Assembly: GCA_035578175.1 (NCBI GenBank)
Contig: JAQMRL010000016.1
Span: forward strand, 1,861,501 to 1,925,500
Reading direction: 5' to 3'
Length of the DNA stretch: 64,000 nucleotides
DNA from: Catonia carolina
Taxonomy: Eukaryota; Arthropoda; Insecta; Hemiptera; Achilidae
Shown: piece after piece, positions 10,014 to 21,101 of the stretch
Numbering within the stretch: position 1 is the first letter of the stretch
Layout of the letters: each line of letters begins with the position of its first letter
Notes under the pieces: generated by a model
The model's database searches: none
Told to the model about the DNA's origin: nothing
Seen by the model: only the letters and a program-made list of their open reading frames with translations
Translations under genes and position numbers: made by a program

Positions 10014-10591
10014 ATGGATTATTGTACGGTGCTGGAGGAATTCAACTCATACGCAAGTGAAGAAAGAAAGAAAGTGGTCTGTTCAGAGTGTGTGAATCTA
10101 GTTTCGGGTGGGAAGTTGCTAAAAATTATGTGAAATGCATAATACGCATTATTATGAACCAGTACTGACTTATGCACTGTGGTGTAATGCAGCAGCCTAC
10201 TGAAATTATGTTAGAAAAGATGGTGTATGAATTAATGTAATTGGGGGTGGAGAGAAAAAGTTACAATTATGTGGACAAGTCTATAGGATGAAAGAGATGG
10301 TCTGGCTATTAGGACAGCCTAGTTTGAGGGGGAAGGTAAAAGTCCTCTCGCATGACCAACAGTGAAGTATTTAGGATCACTTGAGGATGGATTGTTAGAA
10401 AGATTTGATGCCAAGAGAACATCCGAGATGAAATGGTTCACTCATACAGAGATCTGATGAAATTAACAGAATGGTTATGAATGTTTTTAGTGTTCTTAAA
10501 ATAATTATTGTTATTGTTTTGCTAAATTCAATATGTAATATCGGACTTTAATAAAAAGTGAATAATACATGATTTTTGAAGATGTAACCAA
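10014..10591. other. Block X spacer with possible decayed reverse-transcriptase remnant
   Basis: 10085-10185 continues block X. In copies 2 and 3 the same area reads LLFADDL just upstream (33678-33698), which hints at an ancient LINE. 10185-10591 occurs only here; its frames are broken and I cannot assign them. Confidence 0.3.
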
Positions 10592-10623
10592 TGGTTGAAG
10601 CTTTTACTTATTTCCATTGATTG

Positions 10624-12876
10624 TTTTTTTTTCTGCGCCCTGGAGACTCCAGGAGGAGTATAGGACATGTCACCTATAACACCTGAAATATATAATAAGA
10701 ATCACACAAAGTATCACTACTGTCAACAAAGAAATTCTTGCATGCTATAAAAAGTTTCACCATTCAAGTAATTTTTCAAATTCCTTTAAAAGGAATTCAA
10801 ATCCTCACAACATTTTACAAATTGGGGTAATTTATTCATGAATTTTTTCCCTGCATAAGTAGGTATTTGTTCAAACAATTTTGTGGAGTGATTAGCCACA
10901 TAATCATTTTCATTTCTCATGTTATGATCATGAACATGATCATAAATCTTGAAATTCTGCATAAAATTATTTTGCCACATACATAATCACCTCAAAAATG
11001 TAACTAGAGAGAACTGTAAGCAATTAAGCTCCTTAAATAGTGGCCTGCATGAGGTTAGCTGGTTAGCTCCCACCATGCATCTAATTACTTTCTTTTAAAT
11101 TTTAAAAACCCTATTCATATTACCCATTCTAGAATTACCCCATACTAAGATACCATAACAGATATGAGACAGAATGAGGCCATGATAAGCTGTCATTAGT
11201 AATGTTTTATCATTTAATCTGGCAATTTGTTTTAATGCAAATACCCCAGATGATATTTTACTACAAACTTGATTGGTATAGAAGTCTCAAGACAAAAATG
11301 TATCTATCTACTCCTAGGAACTTCACTGTTTCTACATGCTCTAAACTATTATCATGAATAAATACATCCACTTCTCTACTTTCTTAAACGTTATGTTTAT
11401 TTTTGAACTGCGAGTACTGACACTTTTTCCCATTAACTGTTAATAACATTTGATTCAAAAACTGTACTACGGACTCTATGTAAACAAGTGTATTTACTTC
11501 AAGGGCATCTACCAGTAAACTGTTACTGATAACTGAAGTATCATCAGCAAATAACAAAGCTCTGCCATTAGGTATGACTTCTGGTAGTCTATTAATGTAC
11601 AATAGAATCAGAATTGTACCTAAAACTAATCCTTGTGGAATGCCTGCTTTGACTTCAAGCTTTCCAGATACAACCTTTGTAAGTTCCCTCTAACAACCCT
11701 AGTTAACTCCACACACTGTAATCTATTAATAAGGTAAGATTGAAACCATTTCAATTCTACATCCTTAATGCCTAATGACTCTAATGTTTTCAATAAAATT
11801 TAATGATCAACACAATCGAAAGCTTTACTCAGATCCAGAAACACTACCAATGTTTTCTCCCCGGCATCCAATATATCAACTACTTGCTCCACAAGTGAAA
11901 CTATTGCAGTTTTTGTTGATCTACCTTTTTGGAAACCATGCTGATCCTCTGAGATGATAAGGTTTTCAGTCAAGAAACTGATTAACCTAATAAATACTAC
12001 CTTTTCAAAAATTTTACTGATTGTGTTTAAAATACTTATGGGCCTATAGTTTAGATTTAACAGGCTATCTCCATTCTTAAATATAGGCAATATTTTAGCG
12101 TCCTTCAGTTTGTTTGGAAATATACGTACCTGCTTCAAGTGAGAAGTTAAATGAAGGTAAGGAGTAACTAAAATACGTTTACATTCTTTAACAATTGTAC
12201 TAGGAATCCCATCTAACCCACATGTTTTCTTACTTTTCAAACTATCAATAACTGATTCTAATTCCTTACTTGAAACTAGGCTAAATAGGAATCTATTTAC
12301 TACCTCGTTACCTTTTGGATCATAACACCCCACTGTTTCCATAATCTACTGTTTAAGTTAAAGCTACTTCCTGATAATATTTGTTAAAATAATTACAAAT
12401 TTCTACACCGTTCTCAATAAGTTCATTATTTTTGTTAACAATATTTGGTATGTCAGTAAAACTTTTGTTGTTAACTACACCTCGATTCTTATTTATTATT
12501 TCCCATATTGCCGAGTTTAAATTTGATGATTTTTGAAGGACTTCAGAAGTTGTTTTGCATTTAGCTATCTGGACTTCTCTGGCATAATGTTTTTTAATAG
12601 TTTTATACCTTTGTTCATTAAAGGTAGTCATATGTGATAGAAAATCTGAGTATACATATCTAACTTCAGAGCACATTTTCAAAATATCCCCTGTGACCCA
12701 CTCATCTGTTTCACTGACAATATTTTTTACATATTTCTTTTTAATTGGACAACTATTATTGTAATGAAATTTTAATGTTTCATTAAAATTATGATATTTC
12801 TGATTAATGTCGAAAGAATTGAAAACAGTCTTCCAATCCTCTTTGGATAAACTGTGTAACAAACAATTTATTCCCT
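10624..12876 (-). pseudogene. CR1/Jockey-like LINE, 5'-truncated (LINE-2)
   Basis: The minus strand encodes the region upstream of the RT (12862-12353) and RT motifs (12342-11800: GLDGIPS, NYRPISILNTISKIFEK, HGFQKGRS, LDLSKAFDCVDH). It continues with the catalytic FADD motif as LLFADDTSVI (11602-11384) and then the thumb and C-terminal region. Stops and frameshifts separate the pieces and the endonuclease domain is absent. The 3' end carries poly(A) (plus-strand T-run 10624-10632). A ~32-bp target-site duplication, with 3 mismatches in its last part, lies at 10592-10623 and 12877-12908. The function was retrotransposition; it is now inactive. Confidence 0.9.
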
Positions 12877-12908
12877 TGGTTGAAGCTTTTACTTATTTCC
12901 CGTGATTG

Positions 12909-13660
12909 CTGTAATTGTTCGTTCTATATAATTTAATTATTTTGTAGTATCTATTTTATAATTTTAACCGATGCAAATAAAGGTTTTAAAAACGTATCAA
13001 CACCATATAGTTGTCCTATCTATCGGCAGTTTTTTTCATTTACAAAATGGACTCTTCGTTTAAGGAGGGAAAGAAGTGATGTGTTAGTAAATAAGCTAGG
13101 AGAAAACAATTAGTACTAATAAACAGTAATAGGTTCTTATAGAAAATTGGATAGTGGATTCAAGAATCTGCAGTCGACCAAACTAACTGATTGGTAAATT
13201 ATGTTTTTGTTTTATTCACTAGATTTCAAAACACGTGTTATGAAATCTTTTCAGGTTATGTGTGAGAAGCGAAACTTAGTATGAACATCGTTAAATAAAA
13301 AGTTTAATAGAGAATGTGTATTCGCTTATACTAATAAAGAGTACTGGGCCCTGCAGATTTAATTAGAGACGGTTTATTGTTCAGTTGTGAAAATTATTCG
13401 GTCAGTGTTTACAAGATCCGAACTAGTTTCATGTTTAATTGGGTCATGCCCTGTAACGTGGTCCAGAAATGCTGAATCTAGTTACTTAATTATTTTAAAA
13501 ATTGGTGATTGTTTAATGAACGATTCTGCATATTATATTGACTTTTGCTTTAACCGACTTTTTTCGACAAGGTCAGGCGGTTTTTACAACTTTGGAGCTT
13601 CAAGGAAACATGACAGTACACGAGGTTCTATTAATCTTAATTAATATTTAATCGTTACAG
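12909..13660. other. Block X core, non-coding part (copy 1)
   Basis: It is conserved at 36535-37290, 56165-57257 and, diverged, at 39500-40100. There are no convincing codons. Several acceptor-like tracts occur (for example CTTTTCAGGTTATG near 13250), so it may be intron or UTR of the decayed gene that follows. Confidence 0.45.
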
Positions 13661-14271
13661 CCAAAACTAACTTATTTATTTGTACCGAAGATTAAGTTGT
13701 AAGGTGTAAAACATAACCTCAAACTTCGGAATCGAAATGTTTCTAAAGTCGGTTTTTTAAAAAAGTTAAGAGGTATAAAATACCCATCGTTTAACAAGCA
13801 AATTTTTGCCTACCCAAATAATATTTTGAAAGATGCCCGTGACTTAATTGAGCAATTTGTTGAAAGTAAATGTGTCATAGTTTGTAAAGAAAGGAAGCCC
13901 GAATAAATTTGATGTAATAAACTTATGCCCAAGTGGTTCATGTAAAGAAATCTATTAGGCATTTTCTGTAGCATTTTCTTGTGCTGTTGCTGATTACAGG
14001 TGAAAATGATTGGCTAGAAGTAACCATTGATATGAAAATATGTCCACATTGGTACATGCATGTATCTGTATGGTGAATGTACAGTGTATTTCAGTTGGAC
14101 CTAATGTTATTCTTTTCTTGTGCGCAGGCAGCCTTGAAGTACACCACAACATAAATTACTTGAGATACCATCCTGTGCTGGGACTGAATCTTAAATATCA
14201 TTGGAAAAGGAAGTCTCATTGACAATTCAGTATCCAAGAAAACTAATTAATTAAGTGAATTTTCATTAAAG
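13661..14271 (+). pseudogene. Decayed multi-exon gene fragment, copy 1
   Basis: Three exon-like blocks: (a) 13661-13883 with acceptor CGTTACAG and donor GTAAAG, its last part reading NILKDARDLIEQFVESKCVI; (b) from 14000, acceptor GATTACAG, reading ENDWLEVTIDMKICPHWYMH in the phase left by block a; (c) 14128-14271, acceptor CTTGTGCGCAG and donor GTATGT, reading LRYHPVLGLNLKYHWKRKSH then stop. An in-frame stop lies early in block a, and block c does not join block b in phase with the donors I can see. The same layout recurs at 37.3, 40.1 and 57.3 kb. I do not recognise the protein. It could be a captured host gene or a non-coding transcript. Confidence 0.45.
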
Positions 14272-14473
14272 GTATGTTATTTTTATTTCATTAAAATTGA
14301 AATTTTGTGAAATTCATTGTAATTATTTCAGTTTTGATTTTTTCTTGTAAAGAGGAAAATTTAAAAAGGAATTTATGCATACAGAATTAATAGTATTTGT
14401 GACTGTCCATGGGAAAAGGGACCCAATTCAAAAGTAAGGTTATGAGTGATTCTTACAGACAAACGCTAAAACA

Positions 14474-14970
14474 GTTATATTTAAGATTGCGGCTTAAATA
14501 TGTATTTTAGAGCAAAATTGTATGTAATACAAATTGTAGAGAATTTAAAAAACTGCTACTTTTATTTTAATGCTTAGTTTAGCAGTAATTAGCGTTTTTC
14601 TGTTTTTTCTCACAAAAATATGTGAAAAAATCGATTTTGTTAAGATTACAGCCATAGCATGCATTTTACGACAAAAGTGTACATTATAATCTAATTTATA
14701 AGAAAATTAAAATTAAAAATTAAAAGCTCTACAACTTTTATTAAGAGCATTTATCTCTTTAGAGCCTAGTTTGGCATGAAAGAGTGCTTTTCCGTTTTTT
14801 TAACCGAACTAAGGTTGATTTTCATTTTGTGTCTTTCACTCATGGTTAAAATTAGGTTTTGTTTATTGTGGTTAGTTTTTTGTTTATTTCTAATGTTTTA
14901 TTACTAATGTTAGGTTTATTGTTAATTTTTTGCATTTGGAAGAGACAGTTGTGTGAGTGTTTTACACCAG
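14474..14970 (+). repeat. HINE-like repeat, right half
   Basis: It runs from ATATTTAAGATTGCGG to the terminal GTGTGAGTGTTTTACACCAG. It is shared with 38040-38536 and 58079-58560. The ~390 bp after it (14971-15357) is block X spacer with no feature. Confidence 0.78.
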
Positions 14971-16371
14971 AATTTTTCATTGTTATTTATAAAAAAAGTT
15001 AAAAAACAATAATTTTTGGGGAATTTCAATAAAAGTGGGTTAATATTTGACGAGTGATGATATTGTTCAATTGGTGTTTACTCTCTTTGTCTCTGTCAGA
15101 TGTCATCTCTAACTGATGTAACATTGTGTGCTGAATCATGTGATGTTATCAAATAATTCATTTCTCAAATTGTTAACATCCTGGAGCATATTTTTTTTAA
15201 GGTCATGTCAAATGTAAAAATTCACAAACAGACAAAGAATTGGAAAATTTTATTGGTATTTAACATACAACAAGATAAAACGTTACAATTTTGTTTTCTA
15301 TTTTAACAAATTGCTTCTGTATTTTAATTAATACTAAGAAAACTAATCTAAAAAAATCTGGTGTGAAACACTCACACAACTTTCTCTTGTCAATGCAAAT
15401 AATTAACAATATAACCTAACATTAGTAATAAAACATTAGAAATAAACAAAAAATTAACCCCAATAAACGTATCCTAATTTTTATCATGAGTGACAGACAG
15501 AAAATGAAAATCAACTTCAGTTTGGCTTGAAAATACAAATAATCACTCTTTCACACTAAACTACTCTCTGTACAGAATAATTCTCTCAATAAAAGTTGTA
15601 GAGCTTTTAATTTTCTATAAATTTGATTATATACACTTTAGTTGTAAAATGCATACCAAGGCTAAATCTTAAAAAAGTCGATTTTGCACACGTTTTCTTG
15701 AAAGAAAAACAGAAAATTCCTAATTACCACTAAAGTAAGCATTATACAAAAAAATGTTTGAAATAAAAGTTGTGTAAGATTTTAAATTTTCTAAAAATTT
15801 TATTAAATGCAGTTTTGTGTTAAAATGCATATTAACCGCATATTAACTGCATATTAATAGGGCAGTACTACGAGGGAAAATACATATGTTGTGAAATGTT
15901 TAATTTTGCCGTACAGGGACTTGAATAATTTATTTCTAGAGCCAGAACAGTAAGATATTTCTTTATTGTGATGTTAAGCCCTGGTAAGTATACTTACCGA
16001 GGAACGTTTATTGAATAATTTAGTAATGAATTAAATCCATTATCTTCTTTTATCCATTTCGGATTTGTTGTTCTTTCCTAGTAAAAGTTGATTACTTGGT
16101 AGCAAGTCTGGTGTTTTCTGCTCTAAGTATGTACCCTAAGAATGAAATTCTATTTTTCTTGTAGAACTTGTAGTATTACATAACAAAATAATGTACAGAG
16201 TAACTTATTCTAACTTTATATTAACCTTTTCAATCCTAAATTTTTTAACTTTACACAAACAAATATGTGTACATTATTTCAGACACTTTACTGACATTTA
16301 AGTGAAATACAATCACGTTTAGACCTTCAGCCTTTTTTTGATGGCGTGACAAAAAAGTGTGACACATAATA

Positions 16372-17014
16372 CCGTGCGTTCGGAAAGTCGCTGTGCACTG
16401 GAATTGTGACTATGGATTTATGAAAATATGTATAAAGAAATGACTAAGCATTTTGGAAAAAAATTTATTCAATACCTTAATTACATTGTTAAACCGTGAT
16501 TACATTGTTTATAGAAGGTGTTCGAAATGACCTCCATTGGCATCAATACAGCATTGCACTCGTTTCATTTTGTTTGCAAACACCTTTCGCAACTGTACAA
16601 AACGTTATGCAACGTGTTTGGTGAACGAATAATTTCAAAGAATTTGTGGCCTGCAAGATCTCCTGATCTGACTCCCCCCGATTCCTTTTTATGGGGTGCG
16701 GCGAAACAAACTGTGTATCGGAACAGACCTCTCACGATTGACGAACTTAAAGCCGCAATAACGGCATACATTCAAGGAATCACTGTTCTTCAGTTGCGAA
16801 AGGTGTTTGCAAACAAAATGAAACGAGTGCAATGCTGTATTGATGCCAATGGAGGTCATTTCGAACACCTTCTATAAACAATGTAATCACGGTTTAACAA
16901 TGTAATTAAGGTATTGAATAAATTTTTTTCCAAAATGCTTAGTCATTTCTTTATACATATTTTCATAAATCCATAGTCACAATTCCAGTGCACAGCGACT
17001 TTCCGAACGCACGG
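16372..17014 (+). mobile_element. Tc1/mariner-superfamily foldback derivative
   Basis: Near-perfect inverted arms of about 225 bp (16372-16596 and 16790-17014) begin CCGTGCGTTCGGAAAGTCGC and are flanked by TA at 16370-16371 and 17015-17016. The plus strand from ~16590 to 16874 encodes the C-terminal end of an IS630/Tc1/mariner transposase: WPARSPDLTPPDSFLWG, with the third catalytic Asp area, through RVQCCIDANGGHFEHLL and stop. The left arm is an inverted copy of that same coding end, so the element is an internally deleted, inverted-duplicated derivative. Confidence 0.88.
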
Positions 17015-17310
17015 TATGTCGCATTGGGCTTGATGGTATCAAAGTTCCCAAATATGTGAATAAATAAAAATTATGTGCAGGCTTCCTAAACAAAATTCTC
17101 TTGCTTAGATTTGTAGCAAAGCATTATTTAAGATTTAAAAAAGGTTACAATTCAAAAATATTGGTAAAATGGACAAAATCAGTATTTACAGCCTAAAAAA
17201 TATACTTGTATGTACATTCAACATACTCGAAGAAATGCTACTTTATTTTAGTAAATGAACACGAATATTTAAGACTAAAACTAACTTTAAAAAGAAACTA
17301 ATGGTCATAT

Positions 17311-17440
17311 CCGTGGCGTAGTGGTCAGCATCTTACACTGCAAAGCGGAGGTCTCAGGTTCGATTCCTGGCTAGGGTACAGAAAATTATTACACTTTACA
17401 TCTAGCGCTCTTTAATCAAAAGTAGTCGCTAACAATTAAA
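17311..17440 (+). mobile_element. tRNA-derived SINE (SINE2-like)
   Basis: CCGTGGCGTAGTGG carries an A box and GGTTCGATTCC a B box, followed by a diverged tail (AGTAGTCGCTAAC...). It lies inside the piggyBac-like element. The body is shorter and more diverged than the copies at 4.0 and 22.5 kb. Confidence 0.7.
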
Positions 17441-18359
17441 GTTTTTATGTCTGTTATTTCACTCCAATGTGACTTCTATGCCTCACTTGGTAAGAAAGGG
17501 TTAACATGAATTCTTGCTTTCCCTTTACAAACTAGAATTTTCTAAGCACTATACAAAAGTAACATGAAAGCAAAGCAGTAGCGTACGCTGTTATGAATCC
17601 TTACCACATTCGTGTAACTCACAAAGCAAATGGTCGCTGCACGCTAATATCAAAATGTGGATAGTCTACCTACCAGAGAACATCTATAACGCCAAAAAAT
17701 GCCAATAACGTTCAACTGCACAGCTTATTCTTGAATAAAATCGACCTTATTGCCAGTGGTAAGTATACTTACCAAAGTCCTATAAAAGGGTTAAAGCCGC
17801 AATTTAAAAAAAAACAATTTTTTTACGTAAAAACAGCCTCACCAAGAATTTCAGCAAACATGGCGCCTACCCTAACTTGTAGAGCATTAATAATTTAGTA
17901 AACCAGGCGATTTAAAAAAAAGTAGTAGTACCAGTTTTTGAGAAAATTGCAAAAAAGTTTAAAATTACACGAATAAACTACTACTTCCGGTTGACCGATT
18001 TTGATGAAAATGTTCCTTTCGGTCCGGTAGTGGTATGTAACTTAAGTTTCAAGTTTGTACGATATTCCGTTCTTCAGATATTCTGTTCACACACACACAC
18101 ACACACACAGACCAATCTCTAAAAACATGTGTTTTTGTTCAGGGGTCTGAAAACGTGTAGATCCGGTGAAAACTCGATTTCAAAAAATTGACATCAAAAC
18201 AATACTTTCCTTCGTATATATTCATATAGGCTAGAGAATTTAATTGGTTGGGGTATTTTAAAGGATTTGTGCGCGCTCAGAAGCGCGGAGGTACCTGTGA
18301 GAGTGTGCATTTTGTATGTCCGAATCACCATCATTTTGTATTTAATTTATTAATTTTTA

Positions 18360-18770
18360 GAACGGCCCACAACAGACAGTGGAGTGTCAAATTATTTACA
18401 CTCAATCTGTTCATTGCTGGGCTAAAATAAATAATTCTGTTTCTTATCACATGGTGAGCCAATTAAATGACTGAATCATTTAAGAACAGAAGAGGTAGAG
18501 GTGTACTGTGACACTAATCACAGTTATCTCCTCTGAAAGTAATGAATTTCATTATACAGTTGGACCCTGTGGTGAATGAAGTGAAAGTGTCATTAGCAGA
18601 GTGGAAAATAAGTGCTTTTCAGAGGGCGCGGCATGCTGATAAGTGTACTTTTCCACTCAGTGAGGAAGGCAATTGTAAACCACCTCACTCCTCGATTTAC
18701 TTAGTAAAACCTCTACATGTTCAAACCAGCCTACAGGCTGATGACCTAAACAACAATTTTTAGAAGCAGC
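18360..18770 (+). repeat. Interspersed repeat W (plus-strand copy)
   Basis: This is the counterpart of 8045-8480 in opposite orientation. The open frame 18542-18763 shares about three quarters of its residues with the minus-strand frame at 8.3 kb (shared blocks NEVKVS, AEWKI and TFPLSEEGN). No domain is recognised. Confidence 0.55.
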
Positions 18771-18884
18771 CACATTGTGAAGTTTTTTATTTATTTTTTT
18801 TAAAGAAAATGAAAGGAAAAAATATTTTTAACAATTTTGTTACAGCGTAGTTAGTTATGTTTAATGCGCATTTAAGATATTTTT

Positions 18885-19199
18885 ACTTTCTCTTGCCTAT
18901 ATGAATATATAGGAATTTTTTTTTTTTTTTTTTTGGTTTAACGTCCGACTGTTCTGCAAATACTGCTAATGCAGACGGTGAAGGATGAAATGAATATTTT
19001 GTAACGTACGAAAATATGCTGTGCCTGAATGGGATTCGAACCCAAGACCGCATGATGAGAGGCGAGCACGTTACCAACTGCGCCAATGCGGCCGACAATA
19101 ATATATAGGAAGGAAAGTATTGTTTTCATGTCGAGTTTTCACCGGATCTATACGTTTTCAGACCCCCTGAACCCAAAAAACATGTTTTTAGCGATTGGT

Positions 19200-19230
<31 letters not shown>

Positions 19231-20008
19231 AACAGAATATCTCAAGAACGGAACATCGTACGAACTTGAAACTTGAAACTTAAGTTACATACCACTACCG
19301 GACGCGACACGAACATTTTCATCAAAATCGGTCAACCGGAAGTAGTAGTTTATTCGTATAATTTTTCAGTTTTTTGCGATTTTCTTAAAAACTGGTCCTA
19401 CGATTTTTTTTAAAATCGCCTATTTTACTCAATTTTTTTATTCTCTACAAGATAGGGTAGGCGCCATGTTTGCTGAAATTCTCAGTGAGGCTGTTTTTAC
19501 GTAAAAACGTTGTTTTTTTAAGATTACGGCTTTAATATAAATTTTAGCGCAAAAACTTATATAATAAAAGTTGTAGAGAATTTAAAAACCTACAACTTCT
19601 GTTTCAAACATTTTTTTGTATGACGCTTAGTTTATCAGTAATTAGCGATTTTCTGATTTTTTCTCACGAAAACGTGTGAAAAATCGATTTTTTTAAGATT
19701 TTGGCCTTAGTATGCATTTTACGACAAAAGTGTATATAACCAAATTTATAGGAAACTTAAAGATCTACAACTTTTATTTAACGTATTTTTCTCTACAGAG
19801 CCTAGTTTAGCGTGAAATAGTGATTTTCCGTATTTTTAAGCCAGACTGAGGTTGATTTTCATTTTGAGTGTTTCGCTCATGATTAAAATAAGGTTATGTT
19901 TATTGAGGTTAGTTTTTTGTTTATTTCTAATATTTTATTACTAATGTTAAATTATATTGTAAATTATTTGCATTGGCAAGAGAAAGTTGTGTGAGTGTTT
20001 CACACCAG
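18885..20008 (+). repeat. HINE-like repeat, full length, with nested SINE1
   Basis: It starts ACTTTCTCTTGCCTATATGA, has a (GT)n tract at 19203-19230 and ends GTGTGAGTGTTTCACACCAG before a T-run. SINE1 interrupts it 31 bp from the left end. Confidence 0.88.
18916..19099 (-). mobile_element. Complete tRNA-derived SINE (SINE1), nested
   Basis: Minus strand: A box TGGCGCAGTTGG, B box GGTTCGAATCC, body and poly(A) (plus-strand T-run from 18916). A perfect 12-bp target-site duplication AATATATAGGAA lies at 18904-18915 and 19100-19111, inside the HINE-like repeat. Confidence 0.92.
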
Positions 20009-20025
20009 ATTTTTTTTTATGTTAA

Positions 20026-20459
20026 GCCCTGGTAAGTATACTTACCAAGGAACGTTTTTTGAAATGGGAATCACAAATAATGTTTAGTGGTAAGTATACT
20101 TACCAAAACAACTTTTAGTCATATATATATATAACAGAAAAATGTGTAGAAAAGCATATCTCAACTTTATATTAGCATAAATGCTTGCTTTCCCGAAAAA
20201 TCTGGAATTTTCTAAGCACTGTAAAAAAGTAACAACAAAACAAGACGGTTGCGTACGCTGGTATGAATCCTTACCACATTCGTGTAACTCATGAAGCAAA
20301 TGGTCGCTGCACACTGATTTCAAAATATGTATTGCCTACTTACCAGAGAACATCTATAAAACCATAAAATGGCAATAGAGTTCAACTGCATAGCTTATTT
20401 TTAAGAAATATCGACCGTATTGCCAGTGGTAAGTATACTTGCCAAACACCTATAAAGGG
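20026..20459. mobile_element. piggyBac-like MITE
   Basis: It is flanked by TTAA at 20022-20025 and 20460-20463. It has the same GCCCTGGTAAG start and CTATAAAGGG end as the larger element at 15978-17790, with the 16-bp GGTAAGTATACTTACC palindrome at 20031 and 20088 and a one-base variant at 20427. It is non-coding. Confidence 0.65.
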
Positions 20460-20689
20460 TTAAGTAAAATAGAATTAGACATTCAAGTCAGCTGACGGCC
20501 TCAGCAAAGCTCTATCAAGTAGAATTAGAAATCTATAATAATTGGGACAGTTTAATTTTTAATTGTATCAATTTGTAATTAACTGGTAAATTACTGTACC
20601 GTACTGTCCTAGTTATTTATAAAATTCAACTATTTGTGTTAATAAAGCTCATATTATTATTATTTTATTATTATTGTTATTATAGGCAA

Positions 20690-21101
20690 GAGAACGTTAA
20701 AAAAGATAATGATACTTATTTAGGCCTAAACTAAATTTACATTTTAAGAATTTTTTTTGATTTTTATGTTGAAGTGTGGAGGCACCAATTTTTATTTCTT
20801 TCTTGAAAGGAAATTTTCCAGTGGGGTTTTGCGTTTTTCGTGTTTTGAGCCAGATTTTTGATTTTTCTTTTATATATTCAGCAGAAAAGAGATGTAACTT
20901 CACCTTGGTAAAGCTGTAGCCCGTTTTCCCTATTTGACATACTGTCTATTTTTGGGAATTTAATCAGGTTTGGAATTCAAAATAAAATGAAATAGGGTTA
21001 TATATATACACAGAAAAGAGTAAGTAATATTTTGAACGAAAAAAAGCAAAAGATGGTATTTTTTGACCCAATTTCGGTTTCCTTTCTCTCCTGAAATTTT
21101 T
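20690..21101. repeat. Duplicated segment Z, copy 1
   Basis: It is non-coding and matches 60900-61307 closely (for example GTGTGGAGGCACCAATTTT and CTGTCTATTTTTGGGAATTT). It lies immediately left of a HINE-like repeat in both places. Confidence 0.8.

Larger units (their letters stand above)
6945..15852. repeat. Duplicated block X, copy 1 (with extra insertions)
   Basis: The block is collinear with 32770-39190 (copy 2) and 52380-59206 (copy 3). Copy 1 carries about 2 kb extra between ~7905 and ~10085, and about 440 bp (10185-10623) missing from copies 2 and 3. All three contain a partial SINE, a HINE-like left fragment, a CR1/Jockey-like LINE and a decayed gene fragment. Confidence 0.85.
15978..17790. 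mobile_element. piggyBac-like TTAA element (non-autonomous), with nested insertions
   Basis: It is flanked by TTAA at 15974-15977 and 17791-17794. The left end is GCCCTGGTAAGTATACTTAC and the right end ...CCTATAAAAGGG. Near each end sits the perfect 16-bp palindrome GGTAAGTATACTTACC (15983-15998 and 17758-17773). The right ~290 bp match the smaller relative at 20026-20459. No transposase is seen. A Tc1/mariner foldback and a SINE2-like copy lie inside. Superfamily assignment rests on the TTAA sites and the terminal CCC. Confidence 0.6.
15358..18237 (-). repeat. HINE-like repeat split by a piggyBac-like insertion
   Basis: The right half lies at 15358 to about 15850 (starts CTGGTGTGAAACACTCACAC). 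The left half resumes at 17791 (TTAAAGCCGC) and ends at 18237 in ATAGGCTAGAGA. A (CA)n tract sits at 18091-18110, the position of the family's GT tract. The intervening ~1.9 kb is mostly the TTAA-flanked element below; about 120 bp (15850-15970) is unexplained. Confidence 0.72.

Noticed and set aside
16518..16590. N-terminus of the 119-codon frame (MFEMTSIG...) as genuine transposase start
   Set aside because: This part is the antisense copy of the transposase C-terminus in the left inverted arm; real homology begins near 16590.
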